A DNA stretch of 64,000 nucleotides, taken from Saussurea involucrata. Its lineage: Eukaryota > Streptophyta > Magnoliopsida > Asterales > Asteraceae. Positions 44,392-55,096 of the stretch are shown piece by piece; within the stretch, counting starts at the first letter, position 1; every line of letters starts with the position of its first letter. Both the position numbers and the translations under genes were made by a program. Where the stretch lies: positions 14,696,301-14,760,300 of the forward strand of contig CM066325.1 of assembly GCA_033807775.1 (NCBI GenBank), read 5' to 3'. Under the pieces are notes generated by a model, which was not told the origin of the DNA, did not search any database, and was given only the letters and a program-made list of their open reading frames with translations.

Positions 44392-45494
44392 TACATATAT
44401 AATGTTTGATGTATTGGCATTTTTGTGGTTGGGGATGGATAAGTTTTGTAAGATGCACCTAACATGTTTGATGAAATGGGTGAGAGAAATGAATTGTTGT
44501 TGTTCGAGTAATTTTAAGGGTTCATGGTTATTGTTTTTACCAGTTTTAAAAGTTCATTGTTTTTGTTGGTTGATCAATTTTTTAGGAATGAAAAAACAAA
44601 CATTAAGGGTACATAGATCGTATTAATCATTAAGATTGTTTATTTAAGACAACAATTTAGTTTAATCCATAGAGAGAATTTAATTCATCCAAGGCTTAAT
44701 ATATGATAAAACAACCAAACAACCCCGAACTCTTATACTTCAACATTTGGTAAACCAAACGCTATAATGGAATTTGGTCAAAGAACCAACCATTTCAATT
44801 TCTTCAGATTTCGTCGAAATCTGGCGAACCAAACATCATTTTAGGCTATGTTTGGCAAACTAGCTGATGAATAAATTATGTTTGACAAAAACTAGCTTAT
44901 AAACATGTAAATGACCAAAAAAAGCATATTGAAAAAATATTCAATTACAAATATTTTATAATATAATCAAATAAACTTTTAATAATATTATATTAGTAGA
45001 AAATTTTCATTTCAAAGATAAAAGTTATTTTTTTCCAATTTAAAGTCCATAATAGGCTAAAACGTTTAAACTGGCCAAACTAGACCGCCTTTTATGATTC
45101 GATATAATTGATTTAATCATTTCTTGCCAAATCATTCGATTTGGAAAATATTTAAACCGTTACAACAGAGTAAAACTAACTTAGAATTCTATTGATTCCA
45201 TTAGGGAGTATAACTTATATCATTGGAGGAAACTTTACATAGAGTTTTATTATTTTAAAGTGTAAGAGAAATACCATCAAAACTAAAAACCCAGTGTTGC
45301 AGAAATAATTAAATTAAATACTCTTAATACAAAGCATGGAAATGTATCTATAACTTTCCCATGATGAATATTAGAGATAATAAACAAAAGTCAGATTAGG
45401 GAGTAGGCATCGAAAAGAATTTCTGGTTTTAATAATGTGACTATATAATTTTATGAAAGAAAATTATTGTAACTATTGATGAGTTTTAAAACAA
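44392..45494. other. Intergenic region with a truncated GGCTATGTTTGG element
   Basis: At about 44843 TTAGGCTATGTTTGGCAAAC matches the right terminus of the element 55097-55885 (reverse complement). The remainder of that copy degrades by about 45060. The frame 44402-44626 is not convincing. The rest is AT-rich without genes. Confidence 0.45.
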
Positions 45495-46080
45495 GGAGAC
45501 GTTTGGTTTGCAGAATGGAATTTGTTGGAATTGGAATCCATCAAAGGAATTCGACTTTGAGGAAATTAAAATTGAATTTGATGGAATTTGACTACGTACT
45601 TTGATTGCGCTTGGTTGGATGGACTTGGAATGGAATCTCTAAAAATAATTGGAATCTCCATCTATGTTTGGGGGGAGGGAGGTGTGGTGTGGCAAGGATG
45701 GGGGCGGGGTGGGTGGTCAAGGTGGGGAAGGCATGGGCATATATGTTGGGGGTAGGGTGGGGTAAGGACGACTAGGTGGGGGTGGCCGTAGGAGGGGGTT
45801 GACAGGGTGGGGTGAGGGTGGTTAAATTGGATGCAAAAGTTATTTTTGTCTTTCTAAAACGAAATTATAAATCATGTTGCATTTGTCACAAAATGGAATT
45901 CAAATCATTCACATATGCTAAGGAATGATCAAATCCCTCAACCGTGGAATTTGGTGGAATCCGATGGAATCTTATCAATTCATTCCGTGAACCAAACACC
46001 ACTAAGAAATTTGGTCAATGAAATTTGTCATTCCAATTCCATCAAATTCCTTTGAATTCTGCAAGCCAAACAACCCCCAA
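45495..46080. repeat. MITE-like inverted-repeat element (GTTTGGTTTGCAGAAT ends)
   Basis: The left end ACGTTTGGTTTGCAGAATGG pairs with the complement of GTTGTTTGGCTTGCAGAATT on the right. The middle holds a G-rich segment of repeated GGGTGGGGT words (45670-45825). The exact ends and TSD were not resolved. Confidence 0.6.
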
Positions 46081-46840
46081 GTATACCGGTCAATCACTAA
46101 CACATAATGATCTAAATGCTAATTCCGTAATAAATCATGAATTAACTATGTAAATGGCAAGCATATAGGGTGATTAACAATCTAAGAGCTAAACTACAAA
46201 CAATGAGGTGAGGATATTTATCTTTCGAAAAATACTTCAAATCTTATTTCGAGGTGAAGCATTCTTAACTAAGTGGATGGACTAATTTTTAGTAATCGTC
46301 CCAAAAACATTTGTTTACAAACCGATTTGTTGAATAAAATATTGTTGAACTAGTATAACTTTTGTTGGCAATAAACCCTAACGCTGTGTTTTCAAAACTC
46401 CTTTTCAGAAGGAAAGGAAAGGAAAAGAAAGTAAAAAAACTCGTGTTCTCGAACTTTTTTAGGAGATAAAGGAAATGAAACGGAAGGGAAATAATAATAA
46501 CGTTCCTTCCAAAACTTTCCTCCCAAATATGGGAGGAAAGGGTAAGAAATGAAAAGAAAGAAATTAAAATATTTAACAAAATTAGTGAAATTATAAAATT
46601 ACAAAGCTACCCGATATTTCATTATAAAAGATATATTTTTAAGGGTATATTAGTAAAAATGACGTATTTCCTTTCCTTTCTTTCTTGTTCTAGAACACGA
46701 AAAAAAAATTTCCTTTCATTTCCTTCATTTTACTTCTCTTTCCTTTCTTTTCTCTCCCTTTCTTTTTCATCCATTTCATTTCTTTTCTTTTCTCTCAAGA
46801 TTAGAGAACGCAACGTAACAGATCGATAACAGAAGACTAA
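46081..46840. other. Intergenic; pyrimidine/purine-biased inverted segments
   Basis: 46400-46570 is rich in GGAAAGGAAA words and 46665-46800 in the complementary CCTTTCCTTTC words; together they could form a long imperfect hairpin, probably an old inverted-repeat element. No gene. Confidence 0.45.
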
Positions 46841-47224
46841 GGGGGCGTTTGGTTGGGGGTATTGAGGGGTCAGGAATGAAAATGATAATAAAAATTGTTG
46901 TTTGGTTTGATATAATATAATGGAATCATTACACCAAACCCATTAATTTTCATTCCTGACCAAATTGGGGGGAATGAAAATTTTATTCTCGCTTAGTCAT
47001 TTTTTCTCGTACGTCCCTTCATTTCTCGATGTTGAATGAAAAATATTTTTTATTTTCACGTTGGACGTCACATATTTGTATTAATAAGTTTATATAAAAT
47101 ATTCTTTTATTATTTATATTGGTTTAACCAAACAACATCAATGGAATGCTCATTCATATTCCCATTCTCCTGCATTCCCATTTTCATTTTCATTCTCATT
47201 CCTTAAAATGAACCAAACGCCCCC
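46841..47224. mobile_element. MITE with TAA target duplication (GGGGGCGTTTGGTT ends)
   Basis: GGGGGCGTTTGGTT pairs with AACCAAACGCCCCC. TAA flanks both sides (46838-46840 and 47225-47227), as in Tourist/PIF-Harbinger MITEs. The interior is rich in CATTCC words. Confidence 0.88.
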
Positions 47225-47297
47225 TAAAAGTTTAAAATCGACTATTCAAATCCTTTACGAGATCTATTCAACATTGCTAAAAAACCTTGTACTAAAA

Positions 47298-47688
47298 GGG
47301 TGCGTTTGGTACACTGGACTGGACTGGACTGGACAAGACAGAACATAGATCACTGTCCCATGTTTGACAAGACTTTTATGTGGAACAGAGTGGAACAAGC
47401 TGGAACAGGCCTGTTCCACCCCCATCCCATGGAACAAGTTGGAACAAGGTGGAACAGACTTATGTTCTACCAATATAACGTCAAAATAAAATTTAATTCT
47501 CTTCTAAAACATCAAATACATGTTCTATTTTATATTTTATTCATTTATTAAATTTTATTTATTTGTATTTTATCTAATGTTATATGTTCTGTTCTTTCCA
47601 GTTCTGTCTACCAAACGCTGAACAACTGTTCTGTCCTGTCATGTACCGTCCTGTTCTGTTCTATCCTGTCTGCATACCAAACGCATCC
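47298..47688. mobile_element. MITE-like element, GGAACA-rich family
   Basis: GGGTGCGTTTGGTA pairs with the complement of GGATGCGTTTGGTA. Each end continues into GGACTGGACTGGAC- or CTGTCCTGTC-type short tandem words. The TSD is short and ambiguous (AAA). It is related to 4440-4800 and 10128-10223. Confidence 0.7.
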
Positions 47689-48417
47689 AAAGGGACTTCT
47701 ACCAAATAGTTAACGGAATAAAACCTAAATACTAATCTTGAACATACCCTAGACAAAAACATAAACTAACATTCCCTACATAAATACAAAATAATCATAC
47801 ATAAAAATCTCATAAAAACATTTCAAGATGTATCAAACTACTCGAGTATTCAAGCATCATTCTATAACATTCAATAACAAACAAAAATTAAAAGAAAAAA
47901 AACATGATACTCAAAATGAAAACCCAAACAAGATCTTGAATGAACTTCAAAGATCGAACTCCAACTTCAAACAAAATATGCTACAACAAAATTCGATTAT
48001 TGGAAGTTTGGAACAATAAATATATCAAAACGTCCTCATGGATTGTTTTACATGACTTAATCAAACCAATAAAACCAAACAATTGCCGACAAAACTGCTC
48101 TTAATATTGGCATTGTCTATGCCACATTTCTTCATAAACTTGTCATGGCCCATGCCAATCTTCACACCTTCCTTTCTAATGTTACCCTATTGCCATATTT
48201 CTTCTCTTTTATTCGGTTCCTCTTGAATCTTGCTTATCGAACCGATCACCATAAAAATAAAAACCGTTATATACTCGAATATGATCCAACCACTCATCCG
48301 GTTATCATCCAACTACCATCCAATACATTATAATTCAAAGTTTCAAAAGTAAAAAGTTTTTATTTTTAAAACATTATAACTTAAAAACATTTGTAAAAAA
48401 TAAAAACTAAACTTTTT
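47689..48417. other. Intergenic AT-rich region
   Basis: No gene is recognised. The short frames at 47828-48019 and 48145-48333 have no domain or conserved motif. Confidence 0.4.
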
Positions 48418-48950
48418 AGAAAGAAACATTGGATGGATCCGATCCGATCATCCAATGGATGTTGGATGGATCCGATACGATCCAATGAATATCCAATGGA
48501 TGGAACCGAACCGATCCAATCATCCATTGGATTGGAAAAATCCAACATCCAATGGATGATTGGATCGGTTTGGTTCCCCTCACACCCATTGGACCGATGA
48601 ACACCCCTACTGCATCTGCCAATGCTTATAACAATTATAAAAAATTGAATATACTTGGAATTTAAAAATAAGATTCAACCTGAAATTAATGCAACAAGAA
48701 AGGTGAAACTTTGCACTTTGATTTAAATGTTGCGAGAAGTTTAGAAATAAATTGACCTCGGTTCTCGGCTCCAAAAACTGAAATTTGTACATACCGTCCC
48801 GAAACCAAATCGAACAGTCACCGAACTTGTACATACGGTTCGATTTTCGGTCCTTGTTTTGAGTCCCACAAAAATTCGATACCATACGGTTCGATACCGT
48901 TCAGTACCGATCCTGAACGAATCTCATCATTAATTAAGTCATTAAATATC
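48418..48950. repeat. hAT-like terminal iteron fragments
   Basis: 48418-48605 is packed with ATCCAATGGATG-like palindromic words and ends GATGAACACCCCT, the reverse of the AGGGGTGTTCATC terminus common in plant hAT elements. 48790-48925 repeats GGTTCGAT(A/T) and ACCG words. No partner ends were found, so both are fragments. Confidence 0.45.
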
Positions 48951-49065
48951 TTTTAAATAGATAAACCATTAAACAGATACAAAACATAAAGTGGAGAGAT
49001 GTTGAGAACTAGAAAAATATGCAAATCATGCACATGAAAAGAAAATTAATTTTGCTGATAAGTTA

Positions 49066-49346
49066 GCTGCTGACTGATAAGCTAGCTGGTAGCTGATAAG
49101 ATAGCAGATGAAAAAGTCACGTTTGGCAAAAAGTAGCTTATAAACATTTAAATGACCAAAAAAGACATATTAAAAAATAGATAATAAATAATAATTAATA
49201 TTAATGGGGGCATAATTGAAATATTTACAAAAAACTAGTCATAAGCTACTCAAAGTAGCTTTTCAAAAAGCTAGCTTATAGTAATCCAAACATGTACCAA
49301 AAAATAAGCTAGCTTATAAGCTAGTTTTTTTTTGCCAAACAATGCC
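49066..49346. repeat. Partial MITE related to 55097-55885
   Basis: The right end TTTGCCAAACAATGCC and the internal GCTAGCTTATAAGCTAG and AAGTAGCTTTTCAAAAAGCT words match the 55097 family. The left terminus (AGCTGATAAG words near 49070) lacks the expected GGC end. Confidence 0.6.
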
Positions 49347-49496
49347 TTGATCATCGATGTATACCAGCATTCAAAGTGATCATTATTAAAATTTAGCGGA
49401 AAATTATTATTACAAAAAAAGCTTGTTTTAAAGTTACCTACATGTAAATTACTATGTTCTAAAAAACTGTTGAAAAGTTTGTTAGGATATTAAATA

Positions 49497-49945
49497 GGGA
49501 AATTAATTAAAATGCCCTAAGTCAAACATTGAGTTATCAAAATGCCCTAAGTTTTTTCCATTTTGCAAAAATACCCTAAATACCCGCGATGGATCCCGCG
49601 ATCGCGGGCTAGGGCTGACGTGGCACGTATTTTGGCCACAAATGCCCCGCGTAGCCCCTCAACTTTGGCCGCGGTGCACTTTTGGTCCCTGCCCGCGATC
49701 GCAGCCCGCGATGGACCAAAAATTTACACTTTTGGTCCCTGAAAATTTACACTTTTGGTCCCTGAAAATTTGCACTTTCAGCCCCTGTACTTAGACGAAT
49801 CTTTCATGCTTTTACTGTTTTTTCCACAATTATTGTACTTTGAAGACCAATTTGTGGTTCAAATTCACTGGCATGTTTGAGATTTCATCCATAAATATCA
49901 GTGAAATGCAATTCATAATTCACACCATTCCATCCTTCTTTCTTG
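49497..49945 (+). repeat. Left terminal inverted repeat of the MULE
   Basis: Matches the complement of 53590-54112 in order. Landmarks are the palindrome CCCGCGATCGCGGG (49595-49608), GTGGCACGTATTTTGGCC, ACTTTTGGTCCCTG repeats, and GTACTTTGAAGACC (about 49837). The right arm has an extra 80 or so bases near 53657-53740 and the inner part is diverged. Confidence 0.88.
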
Positions 49946-49980
49946 CTTTCTTTCACTTGCTTTCTTTCATCAGTAACCAA

Positions 49981-50304
49981 ATGGCATCGTCATTTAACCC
50001 ATCGTCTACACCTGAAGGAATGCCACCTAGACTCCAGAAGGCGATAGCAGCAAAGGAAAAGGAGATAGACCAACTGACAGAAGAGTGGAAACAGATTATC
50101 GCCAGGAAGAAAGTCCACTTGACAAGGATCGAAGTGGAAGAAAAGGAGATCAAAAGGATGAAAGGGGATATAAAAGATAGGGAGGCTCGTATTCGTCGAG
50201 AAAAAGAAGAAATTCACCATTGTACGCAAGACTTCGCAATTCTTCAAGCGAAGATAAGCGACAAGCAAAGTTGGATTGATCAAACTAAAGCAATTTTTCA
50301 GTAG
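49981..50304 (+). CDS. Small coiled-coil protein encoded by the MULE, function unknown
   Basis: 107 residues from the ATG at 49981, which lies just inside the left TIR (the TIR probably supplies the promoter). After a Ser/Pro-rich start (MASSFNPSSTPEGMPPRLQK), residues 20-100 are almost continuous charged helix (KEKEIDQLTEEWKQIIARKK; VEEKEIKRMKGDIKDREARI), a strong coiled coil, ending QTKAIFQ. There is no zinc finger or catalytic motif. It could be an accessory protein like mudrB or a captured host fragment; I do not recognise it. The intact frame in an element whose transposase is damaged is notable. The longer frame from 49840 starts inside the TIR and is less likely. Confidence 0.6.
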   Translation: MASSFNPSSTPEGMPPRLQKAIAAKEKEIDQLTEEWKQIIARKKVHLTRIEVEEKEIKRMKGDIKDREARIRREKEEIHHCTQDFAILQAKISDKQSWIDQTKAIFQ

Positions 50305-50334
50305 GTGGTGGTACGGGTGTTGCTTTAGTACTTT

Positions 50335-50605
50335 GTTGTTTTGTATTTTTTTACTGTGTTGTTGTTTGTATTTTTTTTTGTTTTTTGTATTTTTTTTACT
50401 GTGTTGTTGTTTTGTATTGTTTTACTGTGTTGTTTGTATTTTTTTGTTTTGTATTTTTTTTACTGTGTTGTTGTTTGTATTTTTTTGTTTTTTGTATTTT
50501 TTTACTGTGATGTTGTTTTGTATTGTTTTACTGTGTTGTTTGTATTTTTTTTGTTTTGTATTTTTTTACTGTGTTGTTGTTTGTATTTTTTTGTTGTTGT
50601 TAATT
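50335..50605. repeat. T-rich minisatellite in the MULE
   Basis: Repeats of TGTATTTTTTTACTGTGTTG and TTGTTTTGTATTGTTTTACT with a higher-order period of very roughly 125 bases. The overlapping Phe/Cys/Leu-rich frames (50276-50626 and 50341-50619) come from this repeat and are not genes. Confidence 0.85.
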
Positions 50606-51030
50606 TCTCTGAAAAGTAGTTTTTAAGCCGTTGAACCACGGTTAGATTGGATACATCATGCAAGGTCAAGTCAGAGGTTACCTCATTCAGATAAACAGAC
50701 ATGGGGTTTTGTTTGTTAATGATGCTAGATTTTGGTAGTCGTACTCTATCCACGTGGGCCTACTCCTCTTGTAGAATATATGACAACCCTCAACTCATTT
50801 GCTAAAGTGTGTGCGGGTTGTGGTACACAATGGCCATACGTGGTTGCAAAAGCAGAAAGATTGAAGATGAAGAACATGTTGGATGGAATACAAACTAGCT
50901 GTGTTATCAATGTTCATTTAAAAGCATATGTATGTGTGTATATATCTAATATGAATATATTTATCATTTACAAACTAGTTGTGTTATCAATGTTCATTTA
51001 GAAGCATATGTATGTGTGTATATATATCAT
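50606..51030. other. Spacer between the convergent MULE ORFs
   Basis: The plus-strand frame 50732-51001 contains CAGCGTQWP and a short charged helix but no recognised domain. A segment of about 55 bases (AACTAGCTGTGTTATCAATG onward) at about 50893 is repeated at about 50972. Confidence 0.4.
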
Positions 51031-53556
51031 TTACAAATCAGTGTTTAGATCGACAGTATCATATGTGTTTGTTCCATATGGTTCAAGCTGTGACGGGCCC
51101 GGGGTGTGACTGACAGAATGTCTCCTTGGCACGGTTGAAGGGGCGGGATTTGGACACTCTCCACGAGTGTGTCCTACCCATTGGCACCGAGTACATCTTC
51201 GTTGTATCGAACTTTCACCACGTGATGGACGTCGGTCGTTCTTTCTCGGTCTCCCGGCCCTGTTCTTATCCATTAAAGGTGGATAGCATGGTGGAAGCGG
51301 GTCGGGTGGATACACCCATGCTGCAGGGGGTCCAGCTGGGTTTATTACCTCCACGTATGTTTTCCGGTAATATTCGGACGTGAAGAAAGGTACAGCCAAG
51401 TCGCTGCAATCTGTACGACTCATATATCTTGCTGCAGCGATGGCATGGCCGCACGGTAACCCAGATTTATCCCATTCGCGACACGAACAAAGGTGGTCTT
51501 CCATATTCACAATCGCGTGAATATAGTCATCATGCACCTCGTACTTCCCATACCCGATTGCTCTTACCGGCCATGTCGCCGCACGACGTGCCCTGTACTG
51601 AACGATATTCTCCGCCGTTGGTGTGAGTGCATTTTGCATCTCAGCTCCTTTGAGGCGTCGAATTTGGTACCACTCTTGTGGAAAGGCCCGAAAGTAGTCC
51701 ATAAGATTAACAATCAGACATCTACGCGCAAAACGGGAGAGTGCATTCACAGACTCTGCACTATTCGAGGTCAGAATGTCATATCGTTGTCCAGGAAAAT
51801 GGGCCGCGGACCACCTCTCCGGTCCAGCTTCGTCAAAGACTTTGGCTGCTTCCTTGGCACTATATCGTAGCATATTCATGTACTTGTTAAACTCCCGATC
51901 CGTATATGCTCTGCATGCCGCCCAATAGACATCCTTGTAGGTGGTAATACGTTTGTCCTTGGATTTGGCGTTCATCTCCAAATGTCGACAGCATATGGCG
52001 TGAGGGGCGTTTGGGTACATGGCAGAGATTGCGGCGCTCATGGAAGGAGCCCTGTCAGACATAAACACCAACCCTTGCGGGTCTCCGATAGCTTGTCTCA
52101 ACATGGACATAAACCAAGTCCACTCGTCCCGGTTTCAGACTTGCCTACGCCGAAAGCTACTGGAACGATGGAGTTATCCCCGTCCATGGCAACCGCCAGG
52201 AACATCATACCCAAGTAACGGCCCTTTAAATGGGCTGCGTCTATTATCAGGACACGACGTAGATTTTCCAGAAATGTGCGGATCTGCAAAAACATAGGTG
52301 GTTTTCATTTGTAAATGTTATAGTTTATAATGTGTAAACATATGACGTGTTAAAATACGTACCGCGGGTCCAAGGGCCACGAAGCACATCTCAAACCGTC
52401 CACGTGAATCGGTCCGTAGCTGCGTGATAGTACCAGGGTTCTGCAGCTGCAAATTATATAAATATGTCGGGAGTTGTTCATACGACTCCTCGAACGTGCC
52501 TCTCACCATAAACAGTGCATGGCATCGCGCACGCCACGCTTGGTGGTAATCAATCGTGACGCCGAACTGCCGGTGAACGTCGTGGACGATGTCCTTTGGA
52601 CGCAATGACCTGCTAACATCAAGAAATTTATTTTTCAGGATCGCACCCAAAGTCTTTTTGCCGGCTTGTTTGTGGTGGGGATTAAGTTGCGTCCTCGTAC
52701 AAGTGTGTACGTCGTGCAACTTTTTAATCATTATCGCCCCTCCTTTGGGACCCGTGTGAATCGCGTACAACCTCCACTCACACTTTTCTCTGGCACATTC
52801 AACTACGTATCTGCTTTTGTCAGATGACCGCACGTGACTTTGGAAACCCTCTTCCAAGAACTTGAGTCCGATCTGACTTGCCAAGAGATCCTTCGAATCG
52901 AATATCTGACCTGCTTTTAACCTTTCACTGCGAATATAAGGTGTAGGTTCGTAGGTTTGTGTCTGGGTATGGGAGTCTGGAAGAATAGGGGGCATATCAA
53001 AAAAATCATTTATCTGACTACATGATTTTCTACTAGGGGTATATTTTTCGTGATCATCATTATCGGTGTCTGATCTGTCTATTTCAGAATTACCTGTTCT
53101 GAAAACGTGGGTTTCGTCATCAGCAACTCCAGCAGTACGCCCTTCGTGTGGTTGTGGTGGTTGTTGTTGTTGAGAATCAGGTTGCTCTATTTGGAGGTCT
53201 TCGTCGTCGTCACCGTCGTCATCACCGTCGTCGTCACCGTCGGATACGCCAGGATATACAAAAAGTAATGGGGGCCTTTCTGAATCGACTGCAAGGTGCA
53301 GAAAAGTAGAGATATCCCCATCGTTGGATAAATCCACAAATGACCCATCGTCATTTTTAAACACTAACTTGCAAACATCAGAAGAGTTGATTCCACATTT
53401 TTGCATAGCGTATGCAAGAAATTTCTGATAAGTATAGTTTACTGACACTTTTACACCATGCTTAGATTTATAAGCAAAATTCCACTCATTGTTATCTTGC
53501 TCCCATTCACCATCAAAACAGAAATATAGCTTAGCTTTTGCAACAGATGAACTTAT
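51031..53556 (-). pseudogene. MULE (MuDR-type) transposase, start codon and frame damaged
   Basis: Exon 1 runs to 52363 and exon 2 from 52283 to 51031; the intron 52364-52282 uses GTACGT and TTTTTGCAG and phase 0. The frame is open back to 53556, where ATA stands at the position expected for the start; the first residues after it (SSSVAKAKLYFCFDGEW) look like a MULE N-terminus. Domains in order: PB1-like N-terminus (KNDDGSFVDLSNDGDISTF), acidic linker, MuDR DNA-binding domain (AGQIFDSKDLLASQIGLKFL; then CEWRLYA), MULE catalytic core with DAAHLKG, SDRAPS and the Glu in NSAESVN (DDE triad), SWIM zinc finger CSC...CGH at SCREWDKSGLPCGHA, and a C-terminal CCHC-like knuckle (CTRCQWVGHTRGEC). A one-base frameshift near 52130 separates GVGKSET from WTWFMSML. 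It would cut and paste elements with matching TIRs if intact. Confidence 0.88.
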
Positions 53557-54112
53557 TTTTTCAGTAGTATCTCAAACACAAAATATTGCAGAAAGAAATC
53601 AAGAAAGAAGTATGAAATCGGTGTGTGGATTATGGATTGCATTTTACATCTATTTATCAATGAAACAACCAACATTGATGACAACCAATCTCTCATTTCA
53701 TCCACAAACTGGTATTCCAAAAACACTGATTTAACATTGATGAAAACATGCCAATGAATTTCAACCACAAATCGGTCTTCAAAGTACAATAAATGTGGAA
53801 AAAAACAGTAAAAGCATGCAAGATTCGTCTAAGTACAGGGGCTGAAAGTGTAAATTTTCAGGGACCAAAAGTGTAAATTTTCAGGGACTAAAACTGTAAA
53901 ATTGGCCCATCGCGGGCTTCGATCGCGGACAGGGACCAAAAGTGCACCGCGGCCAAAGTTGAGGGGCTCCGCGGGGCATTTGGGGCCAAAATACGTGCCA
54001 CGTCAGCTGGATCCCGCGATCGCGGGTATTTAGGATATTTTTGCAAAATGGAAAAAAATTATGGCATTTTGGTAACAGTTAGTCAAACTTAGGGTATTTT
54101 AATTAATTTCCC
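53557..54112 (-). repeat. Right terminal inverted repeat of the MULE
   Basis: It carries the second CCCGCGATCGCGGG palindrome at 54013-54026. It reads inwards to about 53590, just before the transposase, so it probably holds the transposase promoter. Confidence 0.85.
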
Positions 54113-54281
54113 TATTAAATATGTATATTAATTATTTTAATATTATAATCAACAGAATCTCAAAAACATAAATGTTGTTGAAGTGTAATTAATTATTTTG
54201 GAGAATTCCACTTCTGTTTTTATACTATGAAGAAATTATGAAAAAATGTTGGAGATGGTCTTATTTCAATAAAACATGTTA

Positions 54282-55078
54282 GGCCATTCGTACCCCATAA
54301 GGCCTATCTTTCAAAGATTCCCCTCCACCTCAGCGCCACATCAGCTTTTCTCGCATCCCTCACTCCATCCCTAAACACCAATCTTTCACCGTACCCCATT
54401 CCCTCAATCTTTCATGCCACCTCATTTATTTTAATTCTTTTATTTATACATTTAATTATTTAACAAAATAAAAATATTTATATATTTTTTAATAAATAAA
54501 AATAAGATAAATAATAAAAATTAAAATTCATATCATTAATTAAAAATAAAAATTACAAAATACAAAACACTACCAATCATGAAATTGTCTAATTTGCTCT
54601 TTTCTCCACGTTTGCTTGGCGGCTTTCTTTGGTCTCGGATTTGATGGTTCCGGGTTAGATTGTTGTGTCGGGATAGATTGTGGTGTGTTCGGGGTAGAAG
54701 GTTGGGTTCATGATGAAAGAGGTGTGTAAAATAAGAGGTTGAGAGAGTTTGAGAGGTGTGTAAAATAAGAGGTTGAGAGAATTTGAGAGAATTTGAGAGA
54801 GTTTGAGAGGTGTGTAAAATAAGAGTTTGAGAGAATTTGAGAGAGTTTGAGAGGTGTGAGAAATAAGAGGTTGAGGGTTAAATATATAAGTGAGAAAAAT
54901 AGAGCCGTTCAACGGATATTTTATTAAAAATTGAATATTTTTTTTTAATAATCCTCGGGATGGATCGGGATCCCATCCCCGAAAACCATCCCGCCCCGCA
55001 TGCCATCCTGAGCCGTAGCCCAACCCCGCTCCTTCCCCGCTGCCACCTCACCCATCCCGAGCCCCGCTACGGAAGGCC
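54282..55078. mobile_element. MITE-like element with TTA target duplication (GGCC(A/T)TCCGTA ends)
   Basis: GGCCATTCGTACCCC pairs with the complement of GGCCTTCCGTAGCGGG. TTA flanks both sides (54279-54281 and 55079-55081), fitting PIF/Harbinger. The interior has a TTTGAGAGA/GTGTAAAATAAGAG tandem repeat (about 54715-54870) and a GC-rich right arm. No ORF. Confidence 0.75.
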
Positions 55079-55096
55079 TTACAATTTGCCAATTAA

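Larger units (their letters stand above)
49497..54112 (-). mobile_element. Full-length Mutator-like element (MULE) with two convergent ORFs
   Basis: The ends are GGGAAATTAATTAAAATGCC and its complement, with inverted arms of roughly 370-450 bases. The element is flanked by a perfect 9-bp TSD TATTAAATA (49488-49496 and 54113-54121). Inside are a transposase gene on the minus strand reading from the right TIR and a 107-codon coiled-coil ORF on the plus strand reading from the left TIR, with a T-rich repeat between. This arrangement parallels MuDR (mudrA and mudrB convergent from the two TIRs). Confidence 0.92.

Noticed and set aside
50276..50626. Phe/Cys/Leu-rich frames resembling a membrane protein
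   Set aside because: They arise from the T-rich minisatellite; several frames are open at once.
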